Shown: one piece after another, positions 14,228 to 14,853 of the stretch | Layout of the letters: the number at the start of each line of letters is the position of its first letter | Position numbering within the stretch: the stretch's first letter is position 1 | Assembly (NCBI GenBank): GCA_025456385.1 | Contig: JALOKS010000051.1 | Span: 1 to 14,853 of the forward strand | DNA: 14,853 nucleotides | From: Thermoanaerobaculales bacterium | Lineage (GTDB): Bacteria > Acidobacteriota > Thermoanaerobaculia > Thermoanaerobaculales > Sulfomarinibacteraceae | Direction: 5' to 3' | Program-made: the position numbers and the translations under genes | The notes under the pieces: model-generated | Told to the model about the DNA's origin: nothing | Database searches by the model: none | What the model saw: the letters and a program-made list of their open reading frames with translations, nothing else

Positions 14228-14853
14228 ATGATTGAGGTCAGAGATCTCGAGTTCGGCTACGCCGCAGGCGGCTTTCAGCTCGCAGTGCCCTCCCTCGAGG
14301 CCGCGGCCGGTGAAAGGCTCGCCCTCATCGGGCCCAGCGGCTGCGGAAAGTCCACCCTCATCCACCTGCTCGCGGGCATTCTCGAGGCCCGCTCCGGCGC
14401 GCTTCACGTTGCCGGACTCGACATGGCCGCTCTGGGCCCCGCGGATCGTCAGGACCTGCGGGCACTCAAGATCGGCCTGATCTTCCAGGAGTTCGAGCTC
14501 CTCGAGTACCTCGACGTGCTCGACAACGTGCTGCTGCCCTACCGCCTGACGCCGGTGCTCGAGCTCGATGCCGCCGCGCGCGAGCGGGCCGCAACGCTGC
14601 TCGCCGACGTCGGCCTCGGCGACATGCTGCGACGACACCCGGGCCAGCTGTCGCAAGGCGAGCGGCAGCGGGTCGCTCTGTGCCGCGCCCTGGTGACACG
14701 GCCGGCGGTGGTGCTCGGCGACGAACCCACCGGCAATCTCGACGGGGCCAACCGCGACCGCGTCATCGATGCCCTGCTCGCCTACGGCCGCGACGCCGGA
14801 GCCGCCGTCGTCGTCGTCACCCACGACCGGGAGCTGCTGCCGCGGTTCGATCG
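14228..14853 (+). CDS. ABC transporter ATP-binding protein, LolD/MacB-like (3' end beyond window)
   Basis: The frame is open from ATG 14228 to the window end (208 residues, C-terminus missing). GGAGAG at 14213-14218 is the probable ribosome site. All nucleotide-binding motifs are present: Walker A GPSGCGKS (35-42), Q-loop Q87 (IFQEFELL), signature LSQGE (141-145), Walker B VVLGDEPTGNLD (161-172) and H-loop H199 (VVVTHD). The TGNLD after Walker B and the QEFELLEYLDVLDNV stretch are typical of the LolD/MacB/FtsE class, which work with FtsX-like permeases and act on envelope proteins or lipids by mechanotransmission rather than simple transport. The start lies 55 nt after the HupE/UreJ-like gene on the same strand, so it likely belongs to that operon, with the permease expected beyond the window. 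Confidence 0.93.
   Translation, partial: MIEVRDLEFGYAAGGFQLAVPSLEAAAGERLALIGPSGCGKSTLIHLLAGILEARSGALHVAGLDMAALGPADRQDLRALKIGLIFQEFELLEYLDVLDNVLLPYRLTPVLELDAAARERAATLLADVGLGDMLRRHPGQLSQGERQRVALCRALVTRPAVVLGDEPTGNLDGANRDRVIDALLAYGRDAGAAVVVVTHDRELLPRFD

Overview
The window is GC-rich, tightly packed DNA from a Gram-negative bacterium. It encodes an outer-membrane beta-barrel with a C-terminal Phe, Sec signal peptides and periplasmic proteins. Several proteins resemble types I associate with Acidobacteriota, Myxococcota or Gemmatimonadota, but no marker gene is present and the phylum stays open. No rRNA, tRNA, CRISPR array, insertion sequence or phage gene is visible.

Block 1 (1-3282, +) is the downstream part of a type II DMSO-reductase-family molybdoenzyme operon. 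It holds the C-terminal end of the Mo-bisMGD catalytic subunit, a four-cluster iron-sulfur subunit, a haem-b gamma subunit with an N-terminal membrane anchor, and a TorD-like maturation chaperone. The chaperone frame is broken at a 10-bp near-perfect tandem repeat. The substrate cannot be read from this fragment; nitrate is the simplest guess because an NO reductase lies nearby. Block 2 (3362-4024, +) is a small two-gene unit: a DUF5674 gene that appears to have lost an internal segment, so that its frame now runs into an unknown small gene overlapping its old stop.

Block 3 (4086-9857) is a divergent nitric-oxide/oxidative-stress module. Leftward run an Rrf2-family Fe-S regulator, a quinol-type nitric oxide reductase with a TTGAT-N4-GTCAA box upstream, and a hemerythrin-like protein. 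Rightward run a Crp/Fnr regulator, a DUF1858 two-cysteine protein, a periplasmic DUF6448 protein whose predicted mature N-terminus is histidine, and a second hemerythrin-like protein. Two regulators and two paralogous hemerythrins thus bracket the NO reductase. Together with block 1 this fits anaerobic nitrogen-oxide respiration plus defence against NO.

Block 4 (10130-14853) holds a leftward outer-membrane beta-barrel gene, then a rightward set: a membrane-anchored parvulin-like protein, a large HupE/UreJ-like membrane protein with an extra C-terminal domain, and an ABC ATPase of the LolD/MacB class cut by the window edge. The last three look like one conserved but functionally undescribed envelope or transport system, and are the best candidate for something new here.
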